Positions 11,210 through 22,224 of a stretch of DNA of 64,000 bases are shown one piece after another (the first letter of the stretch is position 1; each line of letters starts with the position of its first letter). Below the pieces are notes generated by a model, which saw only the letters and a program-made list of their open reading frames with translations, ran no database searches and was not told the DNA's origin. The translations under genes were made by a program, and so were the position numbers. Origin of the DNA: Meghimatium bilineatum (Eukaryota; Mollusca; Gastropoda; Stylommatophora; Philomycidae); contig CM067316.1 of NCBI GenBank assembly GCA_034231615.1, positions 62,147,353 through 62,211,352 of the forward strand, in the 5' to 3' direction.

Positions 11210-11582
11210 TAGAACCTACACACCCAGGGGAGTCCTACGGTGGTTGATCCTACATACCAAGGGGAGTCCTACGGTGGTTGATCCTACATACCAAGGGGAG
11301 TCCTACGGTGGTTGATCCTACATACCAAGGGAGTTCTACGGTGGTTGATCCTACATACCAAGGGAGTTCTACGGTGGTTGATCCTACATACCAAGGGAGT
11401 TCTACGGTGGTTGATCCTACATACCAAGGGAGTTCTACGGTGGTTGATCCTACATACCAAGGGAGTTCTACGGTGGTTGATCCTACATACCAAGGGAGTT
11501 CTACGGTGGTTGATCCTACATACCAAGGGAGTTCTACGGTGGTTGATCCTACATACCAAGGGAGTTCTACGGTGGTTGATCA
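11210..11582. repeat. 33-bp minisatellite
   Basis: About eleven copies of a unit containing gttctacggtggttgatcct and acataccaaggga. The first two copies are 34 bp (an extra g, agtcc instead of agttc). The unit length is a multiple of three and lacks stops, so it reads open in three frames (DPTYQGSSTVV on plus, INHRRTPLVCR on minus). This is a repeat artefact. Confidence 0.97.
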
Positions 11583-11614
11583 ATGAGATTGTGAACTAGT
11601 CACTCTATTGTGAC

Positions 11615-11615
<1 letters not shown>

Positions 11616-11676
<61 letters not shown>
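11616..11676. repeat. (TA)n microsatellite
   Basis: About 30 perfect TA units immediately 5' of a family M copy. Confidence 0.98.
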
Positions 11677-11679
<3 letters not shown>

Positions 11680-11691
11680 TGTGTATATATA

Positions 11692-11962
11692 ATATGACCC
11701 GAAAGGGGAGCAACATTAGCAACGCTATTTACTTTCCATGTATGTCGCAAGAGGCGACTAAAGAGGTTATGGGGCAAAGTTGGATTTTTCATTGATATAG
11801 GGTTAAAAGGACACAAAGCCATGCTGATGTCGGATGTGTCAGGATGAAAAGTGCAGACATCGCAACAATGCTGTAAACTATGACATAGCGCATTTCGTTC
11901 TCCGGACTATATCCTGCAAATCTGGAGGAGCGTGAGAATGAACGCAGAAGACAAAGAAGTAT
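11692..11962 (+). mobile_element. Family M element, near full-length, plus orientation
   Basis: Begins gacccgaaaggggagcaac, continues with tttccatgtatgtcgcaaga followed by ggcgactaaagagg, a central cggatgtgtcagg, then caatgctgtaaactatgaca, cgttctccggactatatcct and an end gaatgaacgcagaagacaaa. The gtcgcaagaggcgactaa-type phrase resembles a segment I associate with dispersed SINEs in bivalves and gastropods; that link is from memory. No clear pol III boxes found. Confidence 0.75.
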
Positions 11963-12108
11963 ATGTGTATAGGTTTACTAACGTACAGAAAACCAGTAAA
12001 ATGCAGATACAATAAGACAGTTAGATAGAAAGGAAGACAGGCAGGCAGATAAACAGAAAAATAGAACAATAGAGACAGGTAGAAATATATATGTAGATAG
12101 GTAACTTG

Positions 12109-13149
<1,041 letters not shown>

Positions 13150-13170
<21 letters not shown>

Positions 13171-13330
13171 GTGAGTGGTTACCCTGTTTCGTGGTTTTGA
13201 GTGGTTATACTGTTTCTTGGTTGTGAGTGGTTATTCTATTTTATGTTGTGAGAGTATGTATTTTTGTTTCTTGGTTTTGAGTGGTTGCTCTATTTCTTGG
13301 TTTGGAGTGGTCAACTTATATCAGTGGTTC
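13150..13330. repeat. Degenerate ~28-bp T/G-rich repeat
   Basis: Recurring tttcttggttttgagtggtt with variable spacers, about five copies. Confidence 0.7.
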
Positions 13331-13464
13331 GTTTGTTGTTTCATGTTTCTGTTTTGAACGAATACTTGGTTGACTTGTTTTGAAAGGACTTTAATTGTTA
13401 TCTTATTTGTTTCGATGATTTTCTTTAAGGGTGGTTCGAGTGATAATAACTATCTATTATCTGC

Positions 13465-14012
13465 TTCCTTGTTTGTATTCTCAACGTCCTTGTTGGTGTT
13501 TGTATTCTCTACTTCCTTGTTTGTATTCTCAACTTCCTTGTTGATGTTTGTATTCTCGACTTCCTTGTTGATGTTTGTATTCTCTACTTCCTTGTTTGTA
13601 TTCTCGACTTCCTTGTTGATGTTTGTATTCTCTACTTCCTTGTTGATGTTTGTATTCTCGACTTCCTTGTTGATGTTTGTATTCTCGACTTCCTTGTTGA
13701 TATTTATATTCTCTACTTCCTTGTTGATGTTTGTATTCTCTACTTCCTTGTTTCTATTCTCGACTTCCTTGTTGATATTTATATTCTCTACTTCCTTGTT
13801 GATATTTATATTCTCTACTTCCTTGTTGATGTTTGTATTCTCTACTTCCTTGTTTCTATTCTCGACTTCCTTGTTGATATTTATATTCTCGACTTCCTTG
13901 ATGTTCGTATTCTCTACTTCCTTGTTTCTATTCTCGATTTCCTTGTTGATGTTTGTATTCTCGACTTCCTTGTTGATGTTTGTATTCTCGACTTCCTTGT
14001 TGATGTTTATTT
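13465..14012. repeat. 27/21-bp minisatellite
   Basis: Alternating 27-bp units (acttccttgttgatgtttgt followed by attctcg) and shorter 21-bp units lacking gatgtt. Both lengths are multiples of three, so it reads open as TSLLMFVFS/TSLFVFS. Mixed-length units suggest slippage between related forms rather than selection on protein. Confidence 0.95.
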
Positions 14013-14260
14013 ACATGAGCGAAAGTAGACAGGAGCGAATTGTGCATAATTCTTGTTTAATTGTATAATCCAACAGTTTTGCATAATCCCGGTATAACCC
14101 CCGCTTTTATATAATCATGTTACAATTGTTTAATCCGACTATTTTGTACAATACTTCTCTAAGTATATTATTATACACTTCTGTATATTCCTGTTATATT
14201 TGCATAATCCTAATATTTCGCGGAGTACTGCTATAATTGTTTGACCCCAGTTTTTGTGTT
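14013..14260. other. AT-rich spacer with cataatcc-type motifs
   Basis: Recurrent ataatcc/tataatcc short motifs; no gene. Confidence 0.4.
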
Positions 14261-14261
14261 T

Positions 14262-14378
14262 AATTTATTTCTCTCTCGTATAACCCACTCTTATTTTTTT
14301 CTCTCGTATAACCCACTCTTATTTTTTTTTCTCGTATAACCCACTCTTATTTTTCTCTCTTGTATAACCCACTCTCCT
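14262..14378. repeat. ~27-bp repeat, four copies
   Basis: Units containing cgtataacccactcttattt separated by variable T/C runs. Confidence 0.9.
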
Positions 14379-14502
14379 TTGGAGTGAGATATGAAAGTGT
14401 ATGACCATATTCAATTTTCTATACCTCATCTCCACTGGGGTACTCCACTAATTTGTTGTTTAGCCTCACTCTCAGAATGCTGCTTGATTGTATAAACGCA
14501 TT

Positions 14503-14793
14503 GGTAAAATACAACAGACATTTGAATAAACAAAATACAACAGACATTTGAATAAACAAAATACAACAGACATTTGAATAAACAAAATACAACAGACATT
14601 TGAATAAACAAAATACAACAGACATTTGAATAAAAAAAATACAACAGACATTTGAATAAACAAAATGCAACAGACATTGGAATAAACAAAATACAACAGA
14701 CATTTGAATAAAAAAAATACAACAGACATTTGAATAAACAAAATACAACAGACATTTGAATAAACAAAATACAACAGACATTTGAATAAAGAA
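14503..14793. repeat. 26-bp minisatellite A
   Basis: About eleven copies of a 26-bp unit containing aaaatacaacagacatttga followed by ataaac. A c-to-a variant (aataaaaaaaat) appears in two copies. 26 is not a multiple of 3, so all three minus frames stay open through it. Confidence 0.97.
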
Positions 14794-14876
14794 AACAATC
14801 AGTTGCTAATATGTTCAACCAAAAGCGATATTTGTAAATGTTGTTCAAGGGACATGAGTTCCTGGACAGCTGGATC

Positions 14877-15424
14877 AGCAACCAACCAATCAACCACCAA
14901 ACCAACCACCCAACCATCCAACCAACCACCCAACCATCAACCCAACCAACCACCCAACCAATCAACCAACCACCCACACAACCAACCAACCACCAACCCA
15001 ACCAACCAGCCATCCATCCACCCAACCAACTAAACACCCAACCAACCAACCACCCAACCAACCACCCAACCAACCAACCAACCACACAACGAACCAATCA
15101 ACCAACCAACCACCCACCCACCCACACAACCAACCAACCAACCAACCAACCACCCAACCAACCAACCAACCAACCAACCAACCACCCACAAAACCAACCA
15201 ACCACCCAACCAACCAACCAACCACCCAACCAATCAATCAACCACCCAACCAACCACCCAACCAACCATCAACCCAACCAACCAGCCATCCACCCACCCA
15301 ACCAACCAACCAACCAACCAACCAACCAACCAACCAACCACCCAACCAACCAACCAACCAACCAAACCAACCAACCACCCAACTAACCAACCAACCACCC
15401 AACCAACCAACCACCCAATCACCC
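14877..15424. repeat. (CCAA)n/(CCAACCAACCACC) satellite, ~550 bp
   Basis: Compound tetranucleotide array: ccaa units interrupted at irregular intervals by caccca, catc and aatc variants. Strongly strand-asymmetric (almost no G on plus). All frames are largely open (NQPTNQP on plus, GWLVGWL on minus). Confidence 0.99.
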
Positions 15425-15589
15425 AATTCTCCGTAAAAAACTATCATTACTCAATGTTCCAGTTAGTGGGTTAAAGGGGTGTTGTGAGTGGCCTGTATGA
15501 TATAAGCCGCATGATCTTACTATAGTCGTATCATATTGAGGATTGTATTTTTTTTTCTTTTTCGTTTTCTAAATATACCCATACAAGAG

Positions 15590-15668
15590 AAAAAGTCCCA
15601 AAGAGTCGAAACCCTGGACGTTACGTGTAAGACCAAATCCTAACCTCTCAGCCACGTGCTACATCACC
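15590..15668 (-). mobile_element. tRNA-like SINE head fragment
   Basis: Minus strand reads gcacgtggctgagaggttag with an A-box-like tggctgagagg, then a B-box-like gggtttcgactc about 35 bases later, as in Ser/Leu-type tRNA heads. No tRNA 3' half or acceptor stem visible, so not a functional tRNA. Family uncertain. Confidence 0.55.
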
Positions 15669-15759
15669 ACAGCAATTAATTGACCAACAAGTCATTACAA
15701 ACAAGCTATAAGAGGGCTCAACAAGATGATATCTGTGATATGAATACAATCGATGTGAG

Positions 15760-16222
15760 CTAAGTGTGTTTATCTGTGAATGTGTGTTTATCTGTGAATG
15801 TGTGTTTATCTGTGAATGTGTGTTTATCTGTGAATGTGTGTTTATCTGTGAATGTGTGTTTATATGTGAATGTGTGTTTATCTGTGCATGTGTGTTTATC
15901 TGTGAATGTGTGTTTATATTTTAATGTGTGTTTATATGTGAATGTGTGTTTATCTGTGATTATGTGTTTATCTGTGAATGTGTGTTTATCTGTGAATGTG
16001 TGTTTATCTGTGAATGTGTGTTTATCTGTGAATGTGTGTTTATCTGTGAATGTGTGTTTATCTGTGAATGTGTGTTTATCTGTGAATGTGTGTTTATATG
16101 TTAATGTGTGTTTATATGTGAATGTGTGTTTATATTTTGATGTGTGTTTATATGTGAATGTGTGTTCATCTGTGAATGTGTGTTCATCTGTGAATGTGTG
16201 CTTATCTGTGAATGTGTGTTTT
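15760..16222. repeat. 18-bp minisatellite
   Basis: About 25 copies of tgtgtttatctgtgaatg with tatatg, tatttt and tcatct variants. Reads open as CLSVNV repeats. Confidence 0.98.
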
Positions 16223-16435
16223 CAAGAAAATCAAATTGAAATCCATCTCAAGTCTACAGCCATATTTGAATTGAGTTCTCTTTCTGATCAGATCGATCAA
16301 TAACCTTTCATTTGAGCACACTTTTAATTTCCTTTCCAAGTCAACCTACAAACAAGAATAGACAACATTCTACCTGGCAGATCTAACAAATATTTACATT
16401 CGATCACCAACTCAATAGATTGTAAATAGTGTTTA

Positions 16436-16775
16436 GTTTTACCATTCTAGATGATATAATCATTGTTAACAAGTGTATCATTCTCGATGATATAATCATT
16501 GTTAACAAGTGTATCATTCTCGGGGATGTAATCATTCTTAACAAGTGTATCACTCTCCAGGATGTAATCAATGTTAACAATTGTATAATCGTCTGGTATA
16601 TAATCACTGCTAACAGTTGGAGAGTGCTCTTGTATGTAATAAATGTTAACAGTTGGAGAGTGCTCTGGTATATAGACAGTATTAACAGTTGGAGAGTGCT
16701 CTGGCATATAATCACTGCTAATAATTTTGTCATTCTCTGATATGTAATCATTCGTAAAAATTTTAGAATTCTCTA
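16436..16775. repeat. 36-bp minisatellite, left part (interrupted by a Tc1-like relic)
   Basis: About nine diverged copies of a 36-bp unit containing aacaagtgtatcattctcga followed by tgatataatcattgtt. Later copies carry ttggagagtgctctgg instead. A clear further copy lies at 17911-17947 beyond the transposase relic. Confidence 0.9.
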
Positions 16776-16849
16776 CGGAACAACGGTACATCATCACTGG
16801 ACGCTTATAAACTGGACAATCACAAAATTTAGTGGCCAGACAATTTATT

Positions 16850-17710
16850 ATGGTTAGAAACACAATTCGTCACCGTTGGAGGCGATTTCAACAAACTGGC
16901 TCAGTGACAGACCAGCCGCTTGCAAGGGGAAGACCATAGTCACAACCCCTGCCAAAGACCGCTTCATACGGCAGAATCACCCGAGGAATAGATTTGCATC
17001 TGTATCCCCCACAGTTCACTCAATGCCAGCAAGTCGTGAAATTTCAAATCAAACGGTCATGAACCGGCTGCACAGCGCTGGTCTTTGGGCTAGAATACAC
17101 TACAAAGGTCCTGTTTGTACGGACCGGCATCCAAGAATCGATTGCAGTGAGTGAATCAGCATCGTCAATGGATTGTTGGGAATGATTGGAGACGGGTTTG
17201 ATTTAGTGACGATTCATTTTGTGTGCTCCAGTGACACAATAGACGGAGAAGATTTCACCGCCGCTACACCCATGAGCCCTACTCCCAGAATAGCGTTGAT
17301 GAGGCGCCTGCACATGGTGGTGGAGATGTACTCTTTTTTATCTGGGGGTGGGGAGGGCAATAAACTTGATGGGAAAAGTGAACTGGTCAAATGGATGTCT
17401 CCTCAATGCCGAACGATGCGTCGCTGAAATTGTTCGTCCTTCCAATTTTTGCTGGAGACCAATAACGCCCAGACCATTCCGTGGCGGCCAGACATGGTAT
17501 CCGACATGAACCCCATAGAACACATGGGATGAACACGAAATACGACTCCGCCAGCGAGACGAGGCTCCATCTAATCTCCGACAGTTGTCTCGTGCACTTT
17601 GGGAGGAGTGGGCAGCCATCCCACAACAACAGATCCAACAGCTAATCCGATCCATGTCATGGAGACATCGTTCTCTAATAGAGTCTAGAGGAGACCATAC
17701 ATCCTACTGA
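16850..17710 (+). pseudogene. Tc1-like transposase relic
   Basis: Degenerate Tc1/mariner-superfamily transposase. The plus strand reads RHRWRRFQQTGSVTDQPL (helix-turn-helix end and GRP-like linker, about 16870-16930), then TPAKDRFIRQNHPRNRFAS and NQTVMNRLHSAGLWARIHY (about 16950-17100), the catalytic-domain start WRRVWF near 17190, then IPQQQIQQLIRSMSWRHRSL and the terminal GDHTSY near 17700. These are the N- and C-terminal landmarks of Tc1-type transposases. Frame changes, internal stops and loss of most of the DDE core make it dead. Terminal inverted repeats could not be delimited. Confidence 0.88.
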
Positions 17711-17910
17711 AACGGAGGCCTCAGTCGCAAAGAATAAAAGTCCAAACTAAATTTAATGAATATCATTTCATTGTTAAAGTCTGAAAGTTTCTTCATGCCG
17801 AGGTTGAAATATTAATTCCGTAAAATAATATTTTGGTACACGTTTGAAAAATAGTGTCCATTAGCACTGAAATAAAGTTGCGTTTCTTGTTTTTGAACAT
17901 TATACTTGGT

Positions 17911-17947
17911 AACAAGTGTATCATTCTGTGACATTTAATCAATGTTT
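17911..17947. repeat. 36-bp minisatellite, right remnant
   Basis: aacaagtgtatcattctgtg followed by acatttaatcaatgttt is a copy of the unit found at 16436-16775, on the far side of the Tc1-like relic. Confidence 0.8.
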
Positions 17948-18267
17948 AGAATTTAAGACAATCTTTGACATATCTTCATTGTGCGTAATGTAATGATTCT
18001 CTAGATTAAGAGCTTTGCTTGCAGATTATATGCAGCACATAGTCTCCATTCATTGTTTATAATGCAACAAATGTCAAGATTAAAATCATTGTTTATAATG
18101 CAAAAATATCAAGTATAAAAGCATTATTTGCAATGAAATACTGATCTCGCAATGTTGAGAAAATGTGCAACACTACAATCAGTGTTAGGATCACCAATAT
18201 GTTCCGCAGGACTTGAAGGAGAGTAAGGAGCAGCCATAGTGTTATGTATGTCATAAGAAGCAACTAA

Positions 18268-18512
18268 GGTGATTGTTCAAAATCCTGCAGATTAGCAGGA
18301 TGTAGTCCGGAGAACGGAATGCGTTGTGTCATGGTTTACAGCATTGCTTCGATATCTGCGCCTTTCGGCCGGACACATTCTACTACAGCATGGCTTTGGG
18401 ATGGGACAGCAAACTCCATCCCATAACCTCTTTAGTCGCCTTTTACGACATGCGTGGAAGGTAAACAGTGTTGCTATTCTTTGCTCCCCTTTCAGGCCCC
18501 GGTAACACACGG
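18268..18512 (-). mobile_element. Family M element, minus orientation
   Basis: Near-identical to 55745-56030: gcagattagcaggatgtagt followed by ccggagaacgga, tttacagcattgcttcgata, gcgcctttcggcc, tacgacatgcgtggaaggta, aacagtgttgctattctttg and an end at the ggccccggtaacacacgggc box. The 15-18 nt blocks match perfectly between the two copies. Confidence 0.88.
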
Positions 18513-18561
18513 GCGTTAAGCTGTTTGTGTTCTTATCAACATCAATACTACTCGCAACGTT

Positions 18562-18796
18562 GTTTACAACAGTGTTTTCCAACGAGGGGCTTATGCCCCA
18601 CTGGGGGAGGCAATATGAGTTTTCAGAGGGGTTATTCAGCGGGCAATTATTTACTAACCTTTAGGGAGTAGTTCGATTGTTGAATATACGAAATATGTAT
18701 ATGTTACATAGGGGGAACATCAGAATGTTAGAAAGCTAAAAGAGTTAAGTGGGGAATGGCTAAATAAAAAGAAAGTTGGGGAACACTGGTTTAAAA
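18562..18796. mobile_element. hAT-type MITE with TIRs and 8-bp TSD
   Basis: Left terminus cagtgttttccaac (18570-18583) and right terminus gttggggaacactg (18775-18788) are inverted copies with 12 of 14 matches. Flanks gtttacaa (18562-18569) and gtttaaaa (18789-18796) form an 8-bp target duplication with one mismatch, the size used by hAT transposases. The 219-bp interior has a G/C-rich ggggcttatgccccactggg and no coding capacity. It sits about 50 bp beyond a family M copy. Confidence 0.85.
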
Positions 18797-19535
18797 TGTA
18801 GATACTTTTTCATGGATCACTAATGATTATCGCCTGATATTGCGGAACTGCGCCCACTGAATCGTACTCTTGGCAAGAGGCTTATCGCTTCTATCAGAAA
18901 GACGAGGAACAAATGGGTTAACAAAGTATAGTTAAGTTAGTCCTCTTAAGTTAGTTGTGAATTTTCAACATAAAATTAAAAAAAACAAAAACAGAGTTAC
19001 AACGAAGATTCTCACCGTGCTACTGAGTTTGTGCTCTGATGTTAAGCTCTTCCTGCTTAAAAAAGGGTTGGAATAAAGATGACTTGTACGAATATATATA
19101 TCGCAAACACATATGTCTGTTATTATTGGTTTCATGTCTATTTATACCTATCGGAAAGAAGAATTTTCACATTTTCACAAGTGGCATCCCTGGTGCGCCT
19201 TATCTATAATGTTAAAATGGTCTATGTAAATGAAAACATTTACATTTCATCTCTTCCTGCGTTTGGTATATTAGATTTTCAAACTTGAACAATGCTTCAA
19301 TAGAATCCCCAAGGACCCATGATCCAAACTGCAAACTGTCACATGTGTTTTAACAGTTCACAAAAACACTGATGAATAATAGTGTACGAAACGTTGTTCT
19401 ACTTTCATACGTAGAGCTGCTCATTAGTATTTACAGGATTTCATTTTGTTAGATAAATTGTCTCTTTGTCTGTAATTGCTGTTTGTCTTTTGTATACTTT
19501 TCTCCGTCTAGAATATTCATGATCAATATTTCTTA
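18797..19535. other. AT-rich spacer
   Basis: No gene recognised. At 19367-19400 a gatgaataatagtgtacgaa acgtt-type phrase resembles the sequence just after Penelope-like ORFs; too short to call. Confidence 0.35.
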
Positions 19536-19539
19536 AAAT

Positions 19540-19742
19540 TGTTAATAATTGTATAATCTTCTAGTGTCAGCAATCATATCTATTTAACGAAGTTAATGAT
19601 TGTATAATCTTCTAGTGTCAGCAATCATATATATTTAACGGAGTTAATGATTATATAATCTTCTAGTGTCAGCAATCATATCTATTTAACGAAGTTAATG
19701 ATTGTATAATCGTCTGTATTGTGAGCAATCATATCTATTTAT
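19540..19742. repeat. 51-bp minisatellite
   Basis: Four copies of a 51-bp unit containing gattgtataatcttctagtg, tcagcaatcatat and ttaacgaagtt. The last copy (ataatcgtctgtatt) approaches the 36-bp array unit at about 16578 (ataatcgtctggtat), suggesting a common origin. Confidence 0.93.
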
Positions 19743-19794
19743 CTACTTAAGTAAGTAAAGTAAATTAAAGTTAATACTTAACATTTATTAACGT

Positions 19795-20034
19795 CGTAGG
19801 GGGTGTGAGATGTTAGTGATCTCACATTTCAGTGGCTCTGCTATATGAGGGCAGTAGCCATCTCTTCTCTCTCGCATTCTCTACTTTCCGGACTGATCCG
19901 GTACCCAATTAAGGCTGCGTGGAACCGGTAGCCCTTGTGGTCTGGGGAAACATTTCCGTCTCACCTGGGAAATGAACACAGGAACAATCATATGCGAATC
20001 TAGTGCACTAACCACTGCGCTACGCGGCTTCCCA
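19795..20034 (-). mobile_element. tRNA-derived SINE, second family (S2)
   Basis: On the minus strand the head reads gccgcgtagcgcagtggtta (A box tagcgcagtggt), then a loosely B-box-like tgttcatttccc. A body of about 170 bp ends in atctcacaccccctacg near 19795. The tRNA-like head differs from S1. Not a tRNA gene because the T-arm and 3' half are degenerate. Confidence 0.8.
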
Positions 20035-20364
20035 TCTATATATTTAAGTAATATAATATATCGTTCTTATATCGTTTTCGTCAACGATCAGTTTTCTCTA
20101 TTAGAATATTCTACAGGCTAGATGGCTTCTATGAAATCAATCTTCTGCATGGGATCATTAAAGTTTATCCACTGCTTTACTTACAGTTGTATTTCTTTGA
20201 TAAGGGGGGGGGGGTGGGTGGGGGTGGCGCATGTTTTAGTTCTTACGAATATTTATTTAGATATTTATTATCACGGGTTTAGGTCGACAAAGAGTAGGAA
20301 TATCTGCATGATTCGTTCTGGAGTACTGGGGACCTTTTTGGTATAGATATTAGTCATTTTCGAC

Positions 20365-20424
20365 AATTAACTAACTGACTGATTGGTTAACTAACTAACT
20401 AACTAACCAACTAACTAACTAACC

Positions 20425-20470
<46 letters not shown>

Positions 20471-20620
20471 TTAACTAAGTAACTAACTAACTAACTGACT
20501 GACTGACTGACTGACTAACTAACTAAACTAACTACCTAATTAATTAACTGACTGATTTACAACTAACTAACCAGCCAACTAACTAACTAACTAACTAACT
20601 GAGCGACTGTCTGGCGAACT
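20365..20620. repeat. (AACT)n array with GACT and AACC variants
   Basis: Mostly aact units with blocks of gact (about 20495-20515), aacc and aatt variants; imperfect at both ends. Confidence 0.97.
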
Positions 20621-21360
20621 CACTCACTAACTTTCAACGTAGGAAGTACTACTGAAAAATTAAAAAATTAAAGAAAGTTCGAGACAGAAGAATACATGTT
20701 GGAATGTAGAGTGTTAAAGTCGCAAAGAACTACACAAATAAATACAATGATTCTCCTAGGTTTATTAATATTTCACTCTTCAATATGTTAACTAGGACTG
20801 CAAGCTTTATGAAGCGTCCAGTAAATTGATTACACGGTGCACGCTAACTTCTCTAACCATATTTATTACCCCGGGTTTTTTTTCTAAGCAAAGGGAGCTA
20901 ATTCTGAAACATTACGTGCAACTCAGGACAACCGATCGCCAATGTTAAGCCACACAGGACCGCAATTATTCTGAAAATGTACATTCATAGTCAGTCTGAA
21001 TTGCAAGGAATGTTTATCCATGGATGGAAAGTTGGGAAATCGAATTGTCGTATTGATGTTGCATGCTTATAAACATTCACAAGCTGCTTATTAGAAATGC
21101 GATCCCAGCTCCTATATTCCGATTGTTTGTTGTTTTTTGTTTTTCTTTAATGTTAGAAACAATAATAAAAATGAAATTTTTGCCAATAATCATGTATGTC
21201 TAGATTTCCTTCTTGCACATGAACATCGCAATAGCAGGAGGTGCACACAGAATTAATCACCGAACAGGATAATAGATGTCACTGACTTCAACTTTCTTCT
21301 GATATATTTCTCTTGTGTGTCTATCGGGGCATGGACGTCTAGTTCAAGGTGCACACAATT
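20621..21360. other. Intergenic sequence
   Basis: No gene or known repeat recognised. Confidence 0.35.
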
Positions 21361-21363
21361 AGG

Positions 21364-21490
21364 TCCACTGTCTTCTTTACAGGCATTTTGAATGAGGTGA
21401 TTAAGAAAACAAACAAAAAAACAACCCCAAAAAAAAGGGAAGGGGGACATAATGACAATCTGTCACTTGAGAAAAATCATTGCCACATCT
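21364..21490. repeat. Duplicated ~105-125-bp segment, copy 1
   Basis: ccactgtcttctttacaggc, attttgaatgaggtgattaa, gaaaac, then atgacaatctgtcacttgag and aaaaatcattgccacatctt. The same string lies at 22458-22565 with a shorter A-rich middle. This copy has an A-rich insertion (caaacaaaaaaacaacccc). Confidence 0.9.
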
Positions 21491-21595
21491 TGTCTCAATG
21501 TCTTATTTGTATCAAATAATCCCCATGTGTAACATAGAGATACAGATCAGTGGACATTGCGACTTGTAATTTTTGCCGCAGTCCCCTAGTTGATG

Positions 21596-21768
21596 GGGAA
21601 TGATAGATGTGTCATCACTGCAGATGGATCAACAAATTTGAATGATAGATGTGTCATCACTGCAGATGGATCAACAAATTTGAATGATAGATGTGTCATC
21701 ACTGCAGATGGATCAACAAATTTGAATGATAGATGTGTCATCACTGCAGATGGATCAGCACATTTGAC
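21596..21768. repeat. 42-bp minisatellite, four copies
   Basis: Nearly identical copies containing gatagatgtgtcatcactgc and agatggatcaacaaatttga. Reads open as a 14-residue repeat; no sign that it is coding. Confidence 0.95.
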
Positions 21769-21863
21769 AAAAGAATGATGAGATAGCCTAAAAGTGTGTA
21801 GTATGCTCCTGGCATGACGTTGTTACTCGTAGATACAATGTTTCCCTTCAGGGACTATCATAT

Positions 21864-21913
21864 CAATGTAATAGAGTTAATGATTGCGCAATCTTCTAGT
21901 GTCAGCAATCATA
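21864..21913. repeat. Isolated monomer of the 51-bp repeat
   Basis: gagttaatgattgcgcaatc followed by ttctagtgtcagcaatcata matches the 19540-19742 unit, about 2.1 kb from that array. Confidence 0.85.
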
Positions 21914-21934
21914 TATATCCATAATCCCCCTTGC

Positions 21935-22140
21935 ACAGACATGCATTACAGCGCCATGCCTTACAAAGCCATAATTTACACAGCCATACCTTACACAGCT
22001 ATACCTTACACAGCCATGCCTTACATAGCCATAATTTACACATCCATACCTTACACAGCCATGCCGTACACAGCCATGCCTTACACAGCTATACCTTACA
22101 TAGCCATGCCTTACACAGCCATGCCTTACACAGCCATATC
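21935..22140. repeat. 15/30-bp minisatellite
   Basis: Repeats of ccttacacagccatg with ata/ctata and aattt variants, about 13 units of 15 bp. Reads open as YTAMP/HSHAL. Confidence 0.95.
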
Positions 22141-22224
22141 TTTAAGGCAACTTTTGAAGCGTCCGGGTGTCACCTGTTACAACAACGGAACAAAAGGTTC
22201 ACATTAACCTGTGTTCTTTTGTTT

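Noticed and set aside
13370-14068. 232-codon hydrophobic frame resembling a membrane protein
   Set aside because: Produced by a 27/21-bp minisatellite; no homology outside the repeat.
14838-15447. Long open frames on both strands (Asn/Gln/Pro/Thr-rich and Gly/Trp/Leu/Val-rich)
   Set aside because: The CCAA-type repeat contains no stop codon in most frames; all frames being open argues against coding.
15760-16303. Cys-rich repeat frame (CLSVNV units), superficially like a cysteine-rich peptide precursor
   Set aside because: 18-bp minisatellite with no signal peptide or conserved cysteine framework.
16404-16863. Minus-strand frames of about 115-138 codons over the 36-bp array
   Set aside because: The 36-bp unit is a multiple of three, so openness is a by-product; overlapping frames exist on both strands.
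19367-19400. Possible third Penelope 3' tail (gatgaa followed by gaaacgttg)
   Set aside because: Only about 25 bp of resemblance and no adjacent endonuclease sequence.
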